Of a stretch of DNA of 64,000 bases, positions 23,601-37,769 are shown one piece after another. The stretch spans positions 109,070,965 through 109,134,964 of the forward strand of contig NC_044572.1 in NCBI RefSeq assembly GCF_901933205.1, read 5' to 3'. The DNA is from Camarhynchus parvulus. Taxonomy: Eukaryota > Chordata > Aves > Passeriformes > Thraupidae. Made by a program: the position numbers and the translations under genes. A model generated the notes under the pieces. The model saw only the letters and a list, made by a program, of their open reading frames with translations. It was not told the DNA's origin and did no database searches. Numbering within the stretch: position 1 is the first letter of the stretch; each line of letters starts with the position of its first letter.

Positions 23601-26600
23601 GATTTTGCTTTGAAGTCCAGTATAAATTTTTTTTTCATACTTCTGATAAAAAAAATGTAACTGGATTTTTTTAGATGGTGGTGAAATGTTGATACAGTCT
23701 AATTGAGTTAAATTGAGTGTAATACAGAGTCCAGTTAGGCATCTAAACTGCCTGAAATACCAACAGTGATGTGGAAACTTGAAGAGTGCCTATCAAAATG
23801 TTAAGTTATCTGCCAGCACTTCAAGGATCTCCACACTGTCCTCCTGACACAGGATATAGAGCCAAGAAAAGAAAGCCATGCTTCAGTTTCAGATTAGAAT
23901 GGCATAGGTTCCTTTTGCTCTCAGATTATTAACTCTGAAATGAACTGTCACCATCAGTGCTGTCACCAGGCATCAAAAATGACATCAGCCAGTGCTCAAC
24001 AAGAAATGAAAGCATGAGACTGACATGGAAAAAGAAGATCAAAATAAAAAGGTGCTATTGTGTAGAAGAGAGATAAATGCACCCCAGACTTCTGCATTTC
24101 TGATAGAATGACACATCATCTATAAACTGGAATGGGTATGTTAACCTTAAAGAAAGGGTTGGTGTTATTACATTGCAGCATTTGAGTCTTGTTTTTTCAT
24201 CACTGCCACATCACTTGCAGTACAGCAAACATCCTTTGGGAAGGGGTATTGTAAGGCTGTTGCAAGGAGCTGCTGGAGAACCACTTTTGCTGGAGCAGTA
24301 CTCAAGCAGACCCTCACTGTTCACAGTCTGTCAGCTCTTCATTATCCACTGTGGTAGCAGAAGTGCAACAGGAGCTTTCAGAGGTCACCAGTGCTGCTGG
24401 TTGAGCATGGACACATGGATGAGCTACTTCTACAGTTTAGGTAACTGGGATGCTCGGTTCCTGGGGAAAGAGAAATTGTGTTCTACTAAAGGAATATATT
24501 TCTCTGCCCAAATGGAAAAGGATAGCATTTATCTTTTCCTGTGGCCCTTAAGACAAGGGCCTAATCTTTAGTTAGGTTCTAGATAGTTCGTTTTTGAATG
24601 TGCTTTCCTTGGTGTGGTTTTTTTCCCATCAGGAATAAAGGAATATTAAAAAGTTTAATGATTCAATGGAGCAATCCCATTTTAGGTGGACTAATGGTAG
24701 AAAGTGTCCTCGCAAGTTAATTTTCTCTATAGCTCTTGTTGTTCTTCTCTTAGGTTGCACCACCATAGCTTTCATATCACCATTCATAAACTATTTCATA
24801 AGCAGGTCATGCTCTTTCTTTTTCTAGAGAATTTTAATTTATGAAATAATTTATATAGCTAGGTATTCCACCACTAGTAATTGAAAGTTGTCTCAAGACA
24901 CAGGATAGATGCCCAGTGCAAGACTGCACAGTGTACCACAGTGTATGCACAGCAGGGACTTCCACTGTGCAAATTTAAATCATGTCCAACTATGGCTGGC
25001 ACCAGGTTACAAGCAACTTCAGACATGCAAAAGGCAGGACTGAGACTGTTGAATATGAGAATTGTGCCAATACCTTTCAGTTTTGGCAAAACTCCTGTGG
25101 GTGATAGTGTATTTCACAAAATACACACGACATTTCCTATGCAGTACGAGCAGTACAAATCCAGACAAAGGTGTCATGTGAAGAGCAGGAGTCTTCAGCC
25201 ACCTTTTCTGCCTTGCAGAGGAGGACAACAGGAGAGAGGGCAGGTGGAAATTTTTTTTCTTCCCTTTTGCACCAGCAAAGGGAAGAGAATTGTCAGGGCC
25301 CACGCCTCACATAAAATTTCTTCCTCTTAGGACAGGCAGAAAACAAAGCAGGCTTTTACTCTGACCTAAAGAACAGCACAGCATGATCCTTGCCTTGGAC
25401 CTTATGACAAGTTATTGATTGAGGCTTTGTTTTTAAGTAGTCAACCTTGAGAATCCCCATCTCCTCTATTTATACCTCCCCACCCACTCCCAGCCCCCAT
25501 TTCTCATTAAAGGAAAGGAAGTTTCTCTTGGAAGATCACGCCAATCCTTCAGCCTCTGACAGGAGAATATGAAAGGCTCTTTTCCTTCCCTCTGTCACGA
25601 GCACAGAGCTCTCAGTCTAAGGTCACTCAGGACACAGGACCATGGGCACAGGTTTGTTAAACCTGCTCTTTCCTAAGAGAATTCCTTTTTTATATGCCTG
25701 ATACCAAAAGTCAAACCTTGTATAATGAACTGCAGGGCCTAGGATGCCCCTGTCAGAATTAGAGTAGCTAAAAATCTGAAGAAAATAAAGGTAAAAATTC
25801 CAGGGAAATGAAGTAGGGGTTATGTCATGTTTATTCTCATCATGCTACATAAACCCTCTCAAAGCCAATTTCTTTGCAGAGGCCAGCACCTTGCAGAAGA
25901 TCATAGCTACTGATCATTTTTGCTGCTTCTTTGTTGACAGGCAGTACTAATGAAGAAGTCTGAATATCTGACTTTTCTTCCAAAAGAGAAACAACATAAA
26001 CTGCAAGAAAACAATGTCCTCTTTTGCCATCCCAAGAGTGGTTTTGCCTGCAGGTAATGGTGGTGAATGAATCAATATTGTACTGGAACTGATGTGTGAT
26101 GACAAAGGCATAGCAGTACTTACTGCTGAACCAGAAATATGCAAAGCAAGAGGAATTCCTCCTTTCCTTTGCAGTGTAATCCTCTCATTCAGAATAAGCC
26201 TCACTATGCCTCAGGCAGCTCCACTTTTATGATAACAATCAAGCATTTTACTCAGTACTTTTCATGCCTATGTGTACAGTCCTAAAGAAATTATCTCAGT
26301 AAGGTACTCCTGCAGGAGTTTCTTTCCCCCTTGCCAAAATGCCATTTTCCAGTGACTGTGATGGGCAACATTTTCAGCTGGGATAGATCAGCATTACTCC
26401 ATTCAGTGCAGAAGGACTGTGGCACCAGAGCACCAACAGAGAAAATCTTTAAACTTATGAATCAAATGTTTAGGAAGCACACAAGGAAAAGTGTGTGGGA
26501 GTGCTGGAGCAATGCTTGTGCCAGCTTTGCAGATTTATTACTACAATATCATCATGGTCACCATAATTAAACCTCCCACTATAGGTCTCTTCGTCTACTG

Positions 26601-27051
26601 CTCTACAACTGGTGTCACTCCCACCACTGCCAGCCTATTTTGTTGACACAAAACAGTTTTCCATACTCCTGCCAGATCTGGGATATTGAGATGCAACCAC
26701 TGAAAAAGACTCTATGGAAAACTATGGGGTATGATTTGGATTTTGAATGATTCTTCCTATTTCTCTTCTGCTCCAGACTTCCTTCTATTATTACACATCA
26801 TGGAGTGTGTGTCAGGAGGAATGGACCAAAGCACTTTATGTTAGATTCCAAATTAAATTCTTCTTCATTTAGAAACAGATGATGGCCTAGACATGAAGCA
26901 TTTGAGGTCAATGCTGAATTAACTTCCTCATTTTCAACTAATTAAAAATGTCTGTGTGTTCCACTTTGGAAAGGAAGAAAAGTAAGCCCACTGCAGATTC
27001 CATCATTTTGCTTCCACAGGTAAATTACAGCTGAAGTTATAGATCTTCTAC

Positions 27052-27148
27052 AGAAAAAACAAACAAACAAACAAACAAAAAACCCCAAACAAACAAGCAA
27101 ATAAAACCCCAAAAAAACCCCCCCAAAAAAACCCCAAAAAACCCAGCA
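27052..27148. repeat. A/C-rich simple repeat ((AAAC)n grading into A/C runs)
   Basis: Several AAAC units are followed by runs of A and C such as CCCCAAAAAAACCCC. On the NOL4 sense strand this is G/T-rich with several G-runs of four or more. Confidence 0.93.
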
Positions 27149-30100
27149 AACCTCAGTTTTCTTGTCTGTTAGAGAGTGAGCAATTGCTTTTTTGCACTCA
27201 CTTAATGATTGGTTCTTCTTTTCAAAGGTAGGTTCAGATATTTTAAAGATACTTTACCCTGTGTTTGAAAAATTTGAATGCTAATTATTTTATTTCAAAT
27301 CTACATTAAAACCTGAACAGCATGTTTGTGGAAAACAAAATTCTTTCTATGAATTCAATGCAGGGTGTCTGTTAATGAACACTGTCTCCGGCAAAACTTA
27401 ATTTTTACAGTTAAAAAAAAATAAAAAATAAGTGGTATTAAAAAAACCAAACAAACCTGACCTCCACACCCTGTCTTCAACTATTTTGTAGAAAGAGAAT
27501 ATTTTGCTACTGTAGAAGACTTGCTCTAATTTTTTAATAGAACTTTATAATCCTTTAACTTCAGTACTGTGAGGCTTCTGTATTTTAAAAGATTAAGTAA
27601 ATAAGAAGTGATGTCTGGGGCATGGCCTTTTGACTCCATAATCATCAAACCAAAGTAGCATATGCCATTGGAAGAAACAAAGAAATGAACTTTGACTGGC
27701 CTTTGGAGGATGCACTTTCTGATTTGCTTTATTAATGGAGACAGTAAAACTGAAGCTCAATATGAAATAGCATGAGTAATAAGCATGAAATATGTGTACT
27801 GCAGCGCAAATCTGTTCCCCAAATATTCTCATTTCAGGGGAGAATTATTTTGGCACAATGCCTGGGCTGCTGGCCACAGCCTGCTTGGCTGCCTTGTCCT
27901 GTGCCTAGCCTCTTTAGCAGCTGGTGCTGCTCTCAGGCACTGCATTCAGCTCCTGCTCCCACAGCTTATTATAGGTTTAATTTTTTTCTTAGAAAAATAT
28001 GTTTCTAAATTTAGTTTAGGACATCAAGCCAGTTGTTGAATCACAAACATGTTCCTGCTACCAAACATAAGCAGTCTGTGCATTCACTTGTACATGTATT
28101 TTCTGTGGGCAGAACTGCATTTTCTAATTGAGGAACACTTCTGAATCCATTGTGCAACTGATGTTTGGAATTTAGGATTAATTTATGTCTCTCTAAAACC
28201 TATTAAATCTTACTAATTCAATAACCAAAACCAGAATTTGCCTCTCTTGAAAAATAAGGTTTTGCTCATGCACACTGGCTTTGCATTGATGTCATTAAAC
28301 TGGCCCAAACTCTGCGTGATAATGGGGATTTACTCACCAGAAACATCATTCCCTGCCCGTGCTGTGGGCAGGAGGGTGTGTGCAATGGAGTCATTAGCTA
28401 AACACAGGAGAAGAAATACATACTTGTGTCTATGATAGAAACATCTGACAGGCAAGAAAATGCTTCACATTTAATATCTTCTTGCCATATGAAAAGAAGG
28501 GATAGGTAAAAAGGTTCTCTATTCCTGGCTGGAGCAGGAAGAACAGAAGTCCTGACTCTAAACACTCCATCTTCAGACCTGAATAGAGAACTCTTATACC
28601 TACATGTCTACTGACCTTTCCTTTTCTGCCTCCTTGACATAAAATGAATGTTAAAGACACCTGGAAGAAAGCTGTTCCCAACCCTGTTCATTTTCATTCC
28701 ATCTATGGTAGGAAGGGGGATAAGATTGCTTAAAAGTTCCCATCCAAGAAACAGCACAATATTCCACTTTTGAGCCTTCAGCTTTGTCAACCTCCAGAAC
28801 AGAAAACTTACATTGACATCAATTTTACTTCACATTCAAGATCTTATTGCAGCTCAGGGTGCCTTAAAGTATACTCTGAAATCAGCAGCTTAAAATTCAA
28901 CAACACACACTCAGCACAAAGAGCCTGGAAAATACAGCATTTTCTAATTTAATGATCTCTGTGTTGAGGTGAAAAATTAGCTCTTCACCTTAGGGCCTCA
29001 CTGAAAATCCAAGGCATGAAATTATTTGCAATTGCATGCCTTGCACATTACTCCTTTCCATTGCATGCAGGAAACTTAATGTAGGTTGGTCTGGAGTGTG
29101 GAGGGAGGGGGGCTGCCCTGTGATACTTGGCATCCTCTCCAGCTGCATCTGCTAATGACAGAGCCCTATCCAGCACTGCTGAAACCAGGAATTTTGCCAC
29201 TGACTTGAAAGGCAGCAGGATTTAAAATTACAATGCATACCACTTATTTTCTTCCCCTTGACAATATGGCCAGTGCATTCTGGGTAGGAAGCTAAGCTTC
29301 CCCATACTTGTACATAATTTGATCTCCTGACAATAATCCACATGCAGCTAAACGGTGCCTGCATAACATTTTTTGCCTCAGTGGTTAAGGCATATCATTT
29401 GGAACCACAAAAACAAACCAAAGACCAACCTAGAAGTAGAATAATCACTAGGTGGGGAAATGATGGGAGTGAACAAGGCCTGAAGTGCAAACTGGTGTGG
29501 GGGTATCCAAGGGCATTACAGTCACCTTAGTGATCATTTTGAATGCAGATCAAAAAGGATAAAGTACTGAAGTACAGAAGTCATTCTCATCCCTATTAAA
29601 TAGCAAATCACAAAGAGATATCTGGGCACAAAAATCTATTACTAATAAATCTTCTGCAGTGTAAGAGGCATTGAGCTCTTTGCAAGTTAAGTGACATTTG
29701 CCTCTTGTGGATTTTGGGATTCAAATTTCTATTTGTTTGCTTTATGTTAAGTGAACCATCTGCTTCCTTTTGCTCTTTTCTAAGACTCCAAAAACCTCCC
29801 ATTCTGAAGCAAAAATCACTTTGAGCTGGAATTTTTCAGGTCTTACATAAATACACAGCAGAGGTAGGACATGGCCTTATCCCTCTGCACAGCTGCCACT
29901 TGGATCAAGTGCCTTTTTTCTTCCATCCTCTAGAGCAAATTAGGCTCTGTGAAACCCAAAAGGAAGGGAACTCCTGATGCTTTCTCCTCCACCTCTTACA
30001 AGGATGTACAGTTGATGTGCTCTCCCTGCACACTGAATAGCTGTGACAAGGACTCCATCACCCTGACACAAAACCACTTCTTTGTGCTCCCTCTGCATTT

Positions 30101-31223
30101 GCAGCTTTCTGCCACAGCAGCACTGCCTCAGCAGGGCATCCTCCAGCATCAGCTGGGAGATGAGCTTTTTTTGCGTAACTCCCTTTTCTGTGACCAGTGT
30201 TGTCCAAATCTGCCCCATACAATATATTGCCCTATATTACCACTATACAATATAAATAACAGAATATAGAGAACATTTTAAAACTGTACAATTTTTTCCT
30301 TCCTCCTGGGAGCTGTATTGATCAGGAACATACAATCTGGGACACAAATGTATATCTTTCTTTCTTCTTTCCTGCTCTCTGAAAGGTTATACATGAAAAA
30401 ACTCCTCAGTGTCAAGATTTAGAAGCTGGGCATTAATTGCAAAATTGTCTCTGTCCTCCAAATACGAAGGTTTGAAAGTCTCTTACCAGTCACTGCTGAA
30501 AGCCAGATACAGTGATCTTGCATTAGAGGTCCATGCCCTCGCTATAATTTAGATTTTTAATTCATTTCTACCAAAGCAGTTTCACAATTACTTGTAATTT
30601 GTCCACCAGTAATTTCCTTTCTTCTTAATCAAAACACAAACTGCTCCTGGTCTGCAGTAGCCAGATGTTATTTTTGTTAACAAAACGGTGCTTGAAGAGT
30701 CTTTCTTTGTGTCAATCCCCTATTACATGCAGCAAAACACCACCAGAAATTTGTGGAGGCAGATCAGTAACATCTCCTGACAAACCTCAATTTTTTAAAA
30801 AAAATTAGGAATTAGATATAAACAGAAGGACACACCATAGCAGTGATTTCCTTGTGGCAGTACATGTGCACTTTTATTAATATTCAGATGTATTGCATTA
30901 GCACAGAACCTGCATCCAGTTCTGCAACCAGCACTTGTACCAATCTGCTCTATTCAGGTTGCTGCTATGACAACTATCCAGAGTCAAATGTTAGGTCAGC
31001 TCCCAGCATATGTGTCTAGGCCATAATTCATTTGTCAGAAACCTAATAGCCACCTATTCCTACTCCTCTAACAGATAAAAGCAATATTGTTAAAATGATG
31101 AAATGCTACAATATCCTTAACAGCCTATTCACTGAAAACTTTAGATTTTCCTTGCTTTTATCCCCCAAAACAAAAACAGCTGAGAAGGATGTGTTTGAAG
31201 TGCCTATTTGCAAACCTACCACA

Positions 31224-31600
31224 AAATCACAGAATAAGCTGAGTTGCAAGGAACCCATCAGGATCATTGAGTTCAACTCCTGGTCCTGCACAGCCTCTAA
31301 GAGTCCAAGAGTCTCACCATGTACCTGAGAGCATTGTCCAAACACTTCTTTGGTGCTGTGACCACTTCCCTGGGGAGCCTATTCCAGTGCCCAAACACCT
31401 CTGGGTGAAGAACATTTTTCTAAGTTCCAACCTAAACCTCCCCTGACACAACTTCAGGCCATTCCCTCTGGTCCTGCCACAGAGAAGAAATCAGTGCTTG
31501 CCCCTCCTCTTGCTCCTGTAGGGAAGTTGTACCGGCAGTGAGGTCTCCCCTCAGTCTCCTCTTCCAGGCTGAACAAGTACCCTCAGCTGCTCCTCATCTA
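31224..31600 (-). mobile_element. CR1 LINE 3' fragment, minus orientation
   Basis: The plus strand starts with AATCACAGAATAAGCTGAG and continues with CR1-typical phrases such as GAGTTCAACTCCTGGTCCTG, TTCCAGTGCCC and TCCCCTCAGTCTCCTCTTCC. This is the reverse complement of the CR1 3' region. It is a 5'-truncated, diverged copy with no coding capacity. Confidence 0.9.
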
Positions 31601-34161
31601 GTTTAGGATCATTAAATTATCTCTTCCTCCACCACAATGATTACTGATATTTAATTTGTCTGGTTACAAGTCACAGCATAGAAAAAAAATTACAGCTGTC
31701 ATCTTGATAAGAGATTTTTTTAAAAAATGCATTCAGTTTTTATCACAAAGAACTGTTTCACAGCATCATAGTGCATAATACTCTGTGAACATAGACTTGC
31801 CCTTGTCAACTCGAAAAGCTCAAATAAACAAAGACTTTTTTTTTTAAACTGAGGCTAGCACATCAAGTGAGTTGTATTGTGAGGACCACACCTTTATCAG
31901 ACTATAAACTTGTCTAACTACTGCTATTTTCATGTAGTCTCTGGAATGAAAGGAAAGTGTACCTTTTAAACCCATATTTAAAAAAAAATTAAATGCAGAA
32001 TAATTTTTTCTTATAATGTATATTCTATAAAATATTTACAGACAAGCACTCCGTGAAGAGACTACTAATTTAAAGAGCACCGGCCCTGACTGAGAAATGC
32101 CATTTTTAGTATGGGAAATGTGTAAGATAGCAATAACTTTCATTTTCCTCTGAGCTTAAGTTTTTCTTGGGCTCAACTTGTCATTTGCTGTGTATCTGCA
32201 ATAGAATCACACATTGCATGTCCAATTACTTGGGGCATGAAGATGAAAGAAGTGTATGTAGCTCCCTCCTTTGGCTGATCAAAAAATTGTGCATGCTGTT
32301 GCAGCTTTTCCATGACATTAGTCACTGAAGTGGAGTCAAATGGCTAAAATTACATGGATTGAATCCAGGAGAGCATCCAGGCCACTGGCTTTGCAGTCAT
32401 ATGTGACCACTATTCTATATGCAAATATAACAATATATTCTCAAAGGTCCAGATTCCTAACTGGTACAAATCAACATGATGTGAATGAAGCAACATCAAT
32501 TTTCTAAATGATCTGGCTAACTATACATGACATGTCCATAAAAAGGTTCATATACTTCTACAGTCTTATTACTCTGTGATTCAGTTCTTCTCCTGCTTTC
32601 CTGTATTCATCCTCCCTCCTCATTCCCAAGTGGTGACATTTTGTCTTGATTGCCAAAAACTACGTATTTCAATTAGAGAAAAATGCTCATTCATAAATTT
32701 TGCAACATGACAGCACACAAAAATTATAACTTCTAAACAAAAAAAAACAACAAAATGCAGCTGTTACAAAAAACCACTTGTGTCCAAATGAAGGGGAAGG
32801 CATTTTTTGCTACTATCATTCTTATTCGCTTTTCCATAGATAGATTTAATCTAGTTCATCTTCTTTAGGGAAAATAAAGAGGCAGGTCCTCTCGCATACT
32901 GTATATAAATTACTATTTACTCTTACATCTTCCCTTGAAGACTTTTCATTTGTTTTTGTTTTTGTTTTTTTTTCTTTTTAATTTCAGACAGAACAATAGC
33001 AACACTAGCCCACCTCCACTTTCTTCAGAGTCCCACAGCCCAGCCCTGCTCCACACTGTTTCATGTTGGGTTTTTCAAAAAGTACAGCACACACATATCT
33101 GTTTGAAAGAAGCAGAGACTGACAATGGTTCAGCTCTTAGAATAAAACTTCCATTTTTGTGATCGACAACAAATTGAGCCACATGACCAAGGTCTCTGGA
33201 GGGCATAAAGAAGGCATCCTGCCCCTCTGCTCAGTGCCCAGGATATAATGACAGGATGGCTTTTCCCATATTTTTATATTTATTTAAGCATTCTTCTTTT
33301 GCCCAACCAAGACACAATTTGGTTTGTAAAGTGAAGAGCATGGAAAAAGAAGAATGGTTATATTGTTCACCATATGAAATGAATACAAGTGAAAAGGGCT
33401 GTATTTTAGCTCTACTTATTTTATTTCATGATTCCCTTGTTCATTGTAGTTCAGAACCTCCACTTAATGCAACTGCTTCATACCAAATATTGCTAGAGAT
33501 GTAATAAGGATCTCGAAGGATTATCCCAGGAGAATATCCAAAGTAGCACAGAAAACCTTAAGGATTCAGATAATGCCTCTTCTGTCTCTAACTGAAGCAA
33601 ATCGTGTAAGGTTGATTCAATTATTGTTTCTGCATTTTTCATCAACTGTGATCAAAAATGTCTTTAAAATTCAAAAGAGTTACTCTTTTTCAGTATCCAG
33701 ACTCAACAGAGGTGATTTGTAGAGAGACACAAAAGCTCTTCATTGCCTTTGTACCATCTTCCTGATTTGGACTGTGAAAGATCAACCAAATTTAGCCCAG
33801 TGTCACAAGCATTTCACTGTTCAGCAGTACTACCAGTAAACCTAGACGATTTCAACATATAAATCTATAAAATTGTGCGACAGAATAAATTATTTTTGGT
33901 ACTGGGAAGAATTTAAAGGTGGAAGTGACAGGACTCTTCAGTTGGGTAATAGGTATCAAATATATAACTTCTCAACACTAAAGCTTCTGGCCAACCAAAC
34001 AGTGCTTCATCTCAAGATAATGAAAATGCACTGGAGCTTAAGAGAGCACTTGAGTAACATCTAACACAGTCAGACAGCCAAAGCATTAAAGTCTGAGCTA
34101 CCACAGCCTAGTAAATACATTGATGCTTTTTAATGAGAAGTGTCACAAACTGACAATGGTT

Positions 34162-34206
34162 TTATTGTTGCAGTTGGGAAATTATTGTTGCAGTATTGGG
34201 AAATTA
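34162..34206. repeat. 20-nt tandem, two copies
   Basis: TTATTGTTGCAGTTGGGAAA is followed directly by a second copy with a two-base insertion. Confidence 0.92.
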
Positions 34207-34980
34207 CTAGTTTCCTGAAAGACAAGAAAGCATTTGTTTTCCCACTAAGAAATAAATTCCTGGCATGAAAGAAAACCAATGTTGAAAATAAGTCAGTGAT
34301 GCCAGTGAAACTAGATTTCATTAATTTATTTTTAAGATTGGATTTTTGCTGGCAGAAATTTTCAGCCTTGAGTTAGGAAATACAAAGTTCATATAGGTGA
34401 AACTTAAGACACAGTTTGAAGGATGATTTCTTCCTTACTCAGACTTAACTTATCACTCTTAACACTGTCCCCAGATCATTGCAGCTATTAGAAATACTTC
34501 TGGAAAGTAATCCATAAGATGAAGTATTTGTGTGTGTACAGACACACACACAAGGAGAGGTTTCTTATATCTGTTAAAAAGAAATGAGGTCTTAAAACAT
34601 CCCTAGTTTTGAATTTTAAGCTGCTTCTTTCTGCTGAGCAACAACTGAGATGGTTTTCATTAAAACAGTGCTAAAATTAACACTGTAGGCAAAAAAAAAT
34701 TAATTTGGAAATTCATGTCGTTTTAACAAATAGAGACTTCCATAAGGGACATACATGCAAGATACCCAGAACTTTCTGTTCAACATCTATGTTGTGTCAG
34801 GGAGAGAAGGAAAAATGGAGAAGAAAAGGAAAGGGCATAAACAAGACAAGAAAAGGAGTTCAGGAGGCTGCAAGGCTTTACCTCAGCTTCAGGAATGGGC
34901 ATAACACTCACTGTGTTCTTAATTAATTCATGGTTTATGGGTAATATTCTGAAAAAAGTGGTGGTGGGGATACAAATTAC

Positions 34981-35096
34981 AGAATTACAGAACCACAGAA
35001 TCAATTAGGTTGGAAGAGCCTTCTGACATCATCAAGTCCAAGCTATCACAAGAACATCACCACATCAATTAGACCATGACACTGAGTGCCACATCT
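34981..35096 (-). mobile_element. Short CR1 3'-end fragment, minus orientation
   Basis: The plus strand reads AACCACAGAATCAATTAGGT then TGGAAGAGCCTTCTGACATC and ATCAAGTCCAAGC. This matches the reversed terminal part of CR1. Only about 115 nt is recognisable. Confidence 0.8.
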
Positions 35097-37655
35097 CACT
35101 TTGAGGCAGATCACCTGTCTGGAACACAAAAGGCAGAATTTCACTGGACTGTATGCAAGAATAAAGCAGCCTTAATGCAATGCTTCCATTCAGCTCTGAG
35201 GGGAAGTGCTGAATGAGTGCCCTTGCCAGATCCTCTTGACAATCTACTTTCCAGGATTGTCTAATGCTTGTCTTCAATTTGAAAATCTCTTTATATAATT
35301 TTTGAAGTGGTAATTTTCATCATCAAAATCTTATTTATCTTATTTCCCCTTTCTCCCTCCCAGATTTTCACTGGCATCCTCAAAGCCTGTCTGAAAACAA
35401 GGCACTTTTTTTTTAAGAGCTATGGAATGACAAAACAACATGATGAACTGAACTTTTCCAATCTTTTTCTGTTTAAGAAAAAAATCTAACGAAAATATAA
35501 CATTTTAGATATATGTAAGAAAAGTGAAGGAAATTTAATAGTAAGTTAAGAGGAAAAAAAATAGGAAGACAAGCAAAATAGAACCATTTTACCTATTAGT
35601 CACACTGTCTGCACGTGAGGATACAGATCCAGTTCTCATCTCAGCAGATGAACTGAGCACACTATTGTCCATTAAATACCACACTCAGAAATACTCTGGA
35701 ATGCTGTGCTCTCAGTCTACTTTATTAATTTCCCATCCTCAGAATAAATAATTAAATTTCAATGGAACTGGGGCTAAACCCAAAGTTTTCTACTTCTCTA
35801 ATGACTCATCTATTCCACCCTGAAGGTTAAATTTCTTACTAAATTTTATGAAGCTACCTAACACACACTGCCATATTTTTTCCAGCATGTTCAGCATATC
35901 TAGTCAGCATATCTGTCCTGAATTCACAAGTAGTTTTGCAAGCACCAAAGTTACACCAGCTCAGATAATTTACTACTTGCTGAATCAAATGGCTGATGCT
36001 ATTTGCAATTCCACTGTGTTCCCAGAACTCACTGGCCAAAAGGGGGAAGAGCTGGAGGAAGCAGAACCCAACACCTATTGTTCATAGGTAGCTTTGCTGC
36101 TTTAACATCACAGTTGCAATTAAGGCAATCAGTTGGGAGGTTTTCTGACTACAGATTTTTAATTCTGTAATGAAAAGTAAAGATATGCCTCTCCCCCCAA
36201 AGAGGTTATCAAGTCCTTGTGTGATAGTAATACTACAAATAAAAGAAAAAAATCCTATTAATATGGTTTTTTTTAGTTCTGACTACCATTTAAATATTGA
36301 TTTTTGTTTCAACAGGTCTCTGGCTCCCTGAAGAGCATTATGGGATTCTCACTCAAATCACTTAAACTCTGCATCACCCTGGCTGGACCCAGGGATTGAA
36401 CCAGTAGTTTTGTGCAATGAAAGTAACTGATATTTGTGCAAGTCATTTCTAGTTCCCCTTGGGCTAAGATCACATTGACTTTGTAGCTTTTCTTTTTATT
36501 ATTACTGAAAAATCAGAGAGAAAATGAGAGAATATGAAACCTGCACAATCTGAATGAGCACTGCTTCTAAACTAAATTATATTTAGTATTACAGTGCTTT
36601 GACTTCTGATGTGATTTGTAAATCTTAAGGCAAATGTAGCTCAATAATGAAAATACTAGCAAAAAATATCACAGCAGAAAGAAATAGCAACATACACTCT
36701 CAGATCCTAAACTATCCATTTTATAAGTATAGCGGTAGTAATTCTTTGTACAGTTAGGGCATGACCTGAAAGAACTCAATGGACTATGCATAAAAGGAAA
36801 ATGTTCTTTTAAAAAATGTTACATTCCACAAAATAAAAATCCATCTGCTATGACAGAAGCACATTTTAGAACACATGAGATATCACTAAGATTTTTACTT
36901 TGTTACAATCCTGAAGAGAAATAAAGCACAATAGCCTTTGTAATATGAATGTTAGACATTCACTGTATCTGTGGAGTGAGTAAATAATCAAAGCCTGGAA
37001 TGAACTACCAGTTAGATTTCAAAAAACTGAAAGAAAACATGCAATTTCCAGAAAATTAAAGGTAATAAAATTGTAACATGCACAACAAAAGGTGAATAAT
37101 CACACAAGAAAAAAACACATGAGCTTTAAAAACTCACTAATAAGTTAATTGACAGCATTTTGTTATGCAGCATTGCAACTTCTCTGTTTCAGGCAAATAG
37201 CTATTTTCAGTCAGTAATAATATTTCACCTCCTATTTAAAATGCATACACTTTTTCAAAGAGAATATGTGCACAAATAAATACATTGATTCATGGACACA
37301 CGCACCATTTCTGTTATTTATGTACATTATATTCACTCTATGTTCAGTTCTTTTTAATTCTAGTACAGGGATTACACATTATGCTCTGAAAATCTACAGC
37401 CATCAAAAAGTAAATATATAGCTTTATCCAGCTGGACATTACAAATGTATTAGACACTCTTTCACAGCTTATGTAAATATAGACAAAGACATGCTTGTGT
37501 ATTCATTAAAGAAAACTACAGCTTTTGTATTTTAATTAACCTTGCTAGCAAGAAGCATACAAGGCACTGCACCACCCTTCTGCATGGCACCCTATGTAAA
37601 TGAGTCCAGTGCATTGATAAATATGGATGTGGCAGACCCCCAAAGAGCACAGTAC

Positions 37656-37769
37656 CTGCTGTCTATCCAAGCGCATCCTTTTTGCAGCATTTCTGCTTTC
37701 ACTCTCACAGGCGGAAGCCAGGATACTCTCTGCAACTGCTGAAGTAAGGTGTGAGGGAATAGGTCGTGA
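37656..37769 (-). CDS. NOL4: NOL4 internal exon ([10 protein letters not shown]...RMRLDRQQ)
   Basis: This exon is 114 nt, 38 codons, phase 0 on both sides. The acceptor is TTTCTCTTCCATAG and the donor CAG|GTACTG, which is weaker than the other donors. The translation starts [18 protein letters not shown] and ends [11 protein letters not shown]. It fills exactly the gap expected between the exon ending SGFEM and the one beginning DEAAPADK. The AAKRMRLDR segment is basic and may extend the nuclear localisation region. Because it lies in a different frame from the longer open frames at this spot, it is easily missed by ORF length alone. The large introns either side (12.5 and 22.4 kb) are typical of this gene. 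Confidence 0.95.

Larger units (their letters stand above)
15269..37655 (-). other. NOL4: NOL4 intron, about 22.4 kb, phase 0
   Basis: The intron lies between the exon ending DRQQ and the exon beginning DEAAPADK. It contains a CpG-enriched patch (17340-17620), a 15-nt perfect tandem (16291-16320), an A/C-rich simple repeat (27052-27148), a candidate 24-nt microexon (28338-28361), two minus-oriented CR1 fragments (31224-31600, 34981-35096) and a 20-nt tandem (34162-34206). Large parts (18000-27000, 35100-37600) show only AT-rich intronic sequence with nothing recognised. The longest open frames (17053-17562 and 24881-25330, both plus) have no family resemblance. Confidence 0.85.

Noticed and set aside
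24881..25330. Plus-strand frame of 149 codons
   Set aside because: It has no domain, repeat or splice context; its composition looks like translated intron, and the frame on the other strand is open as well.
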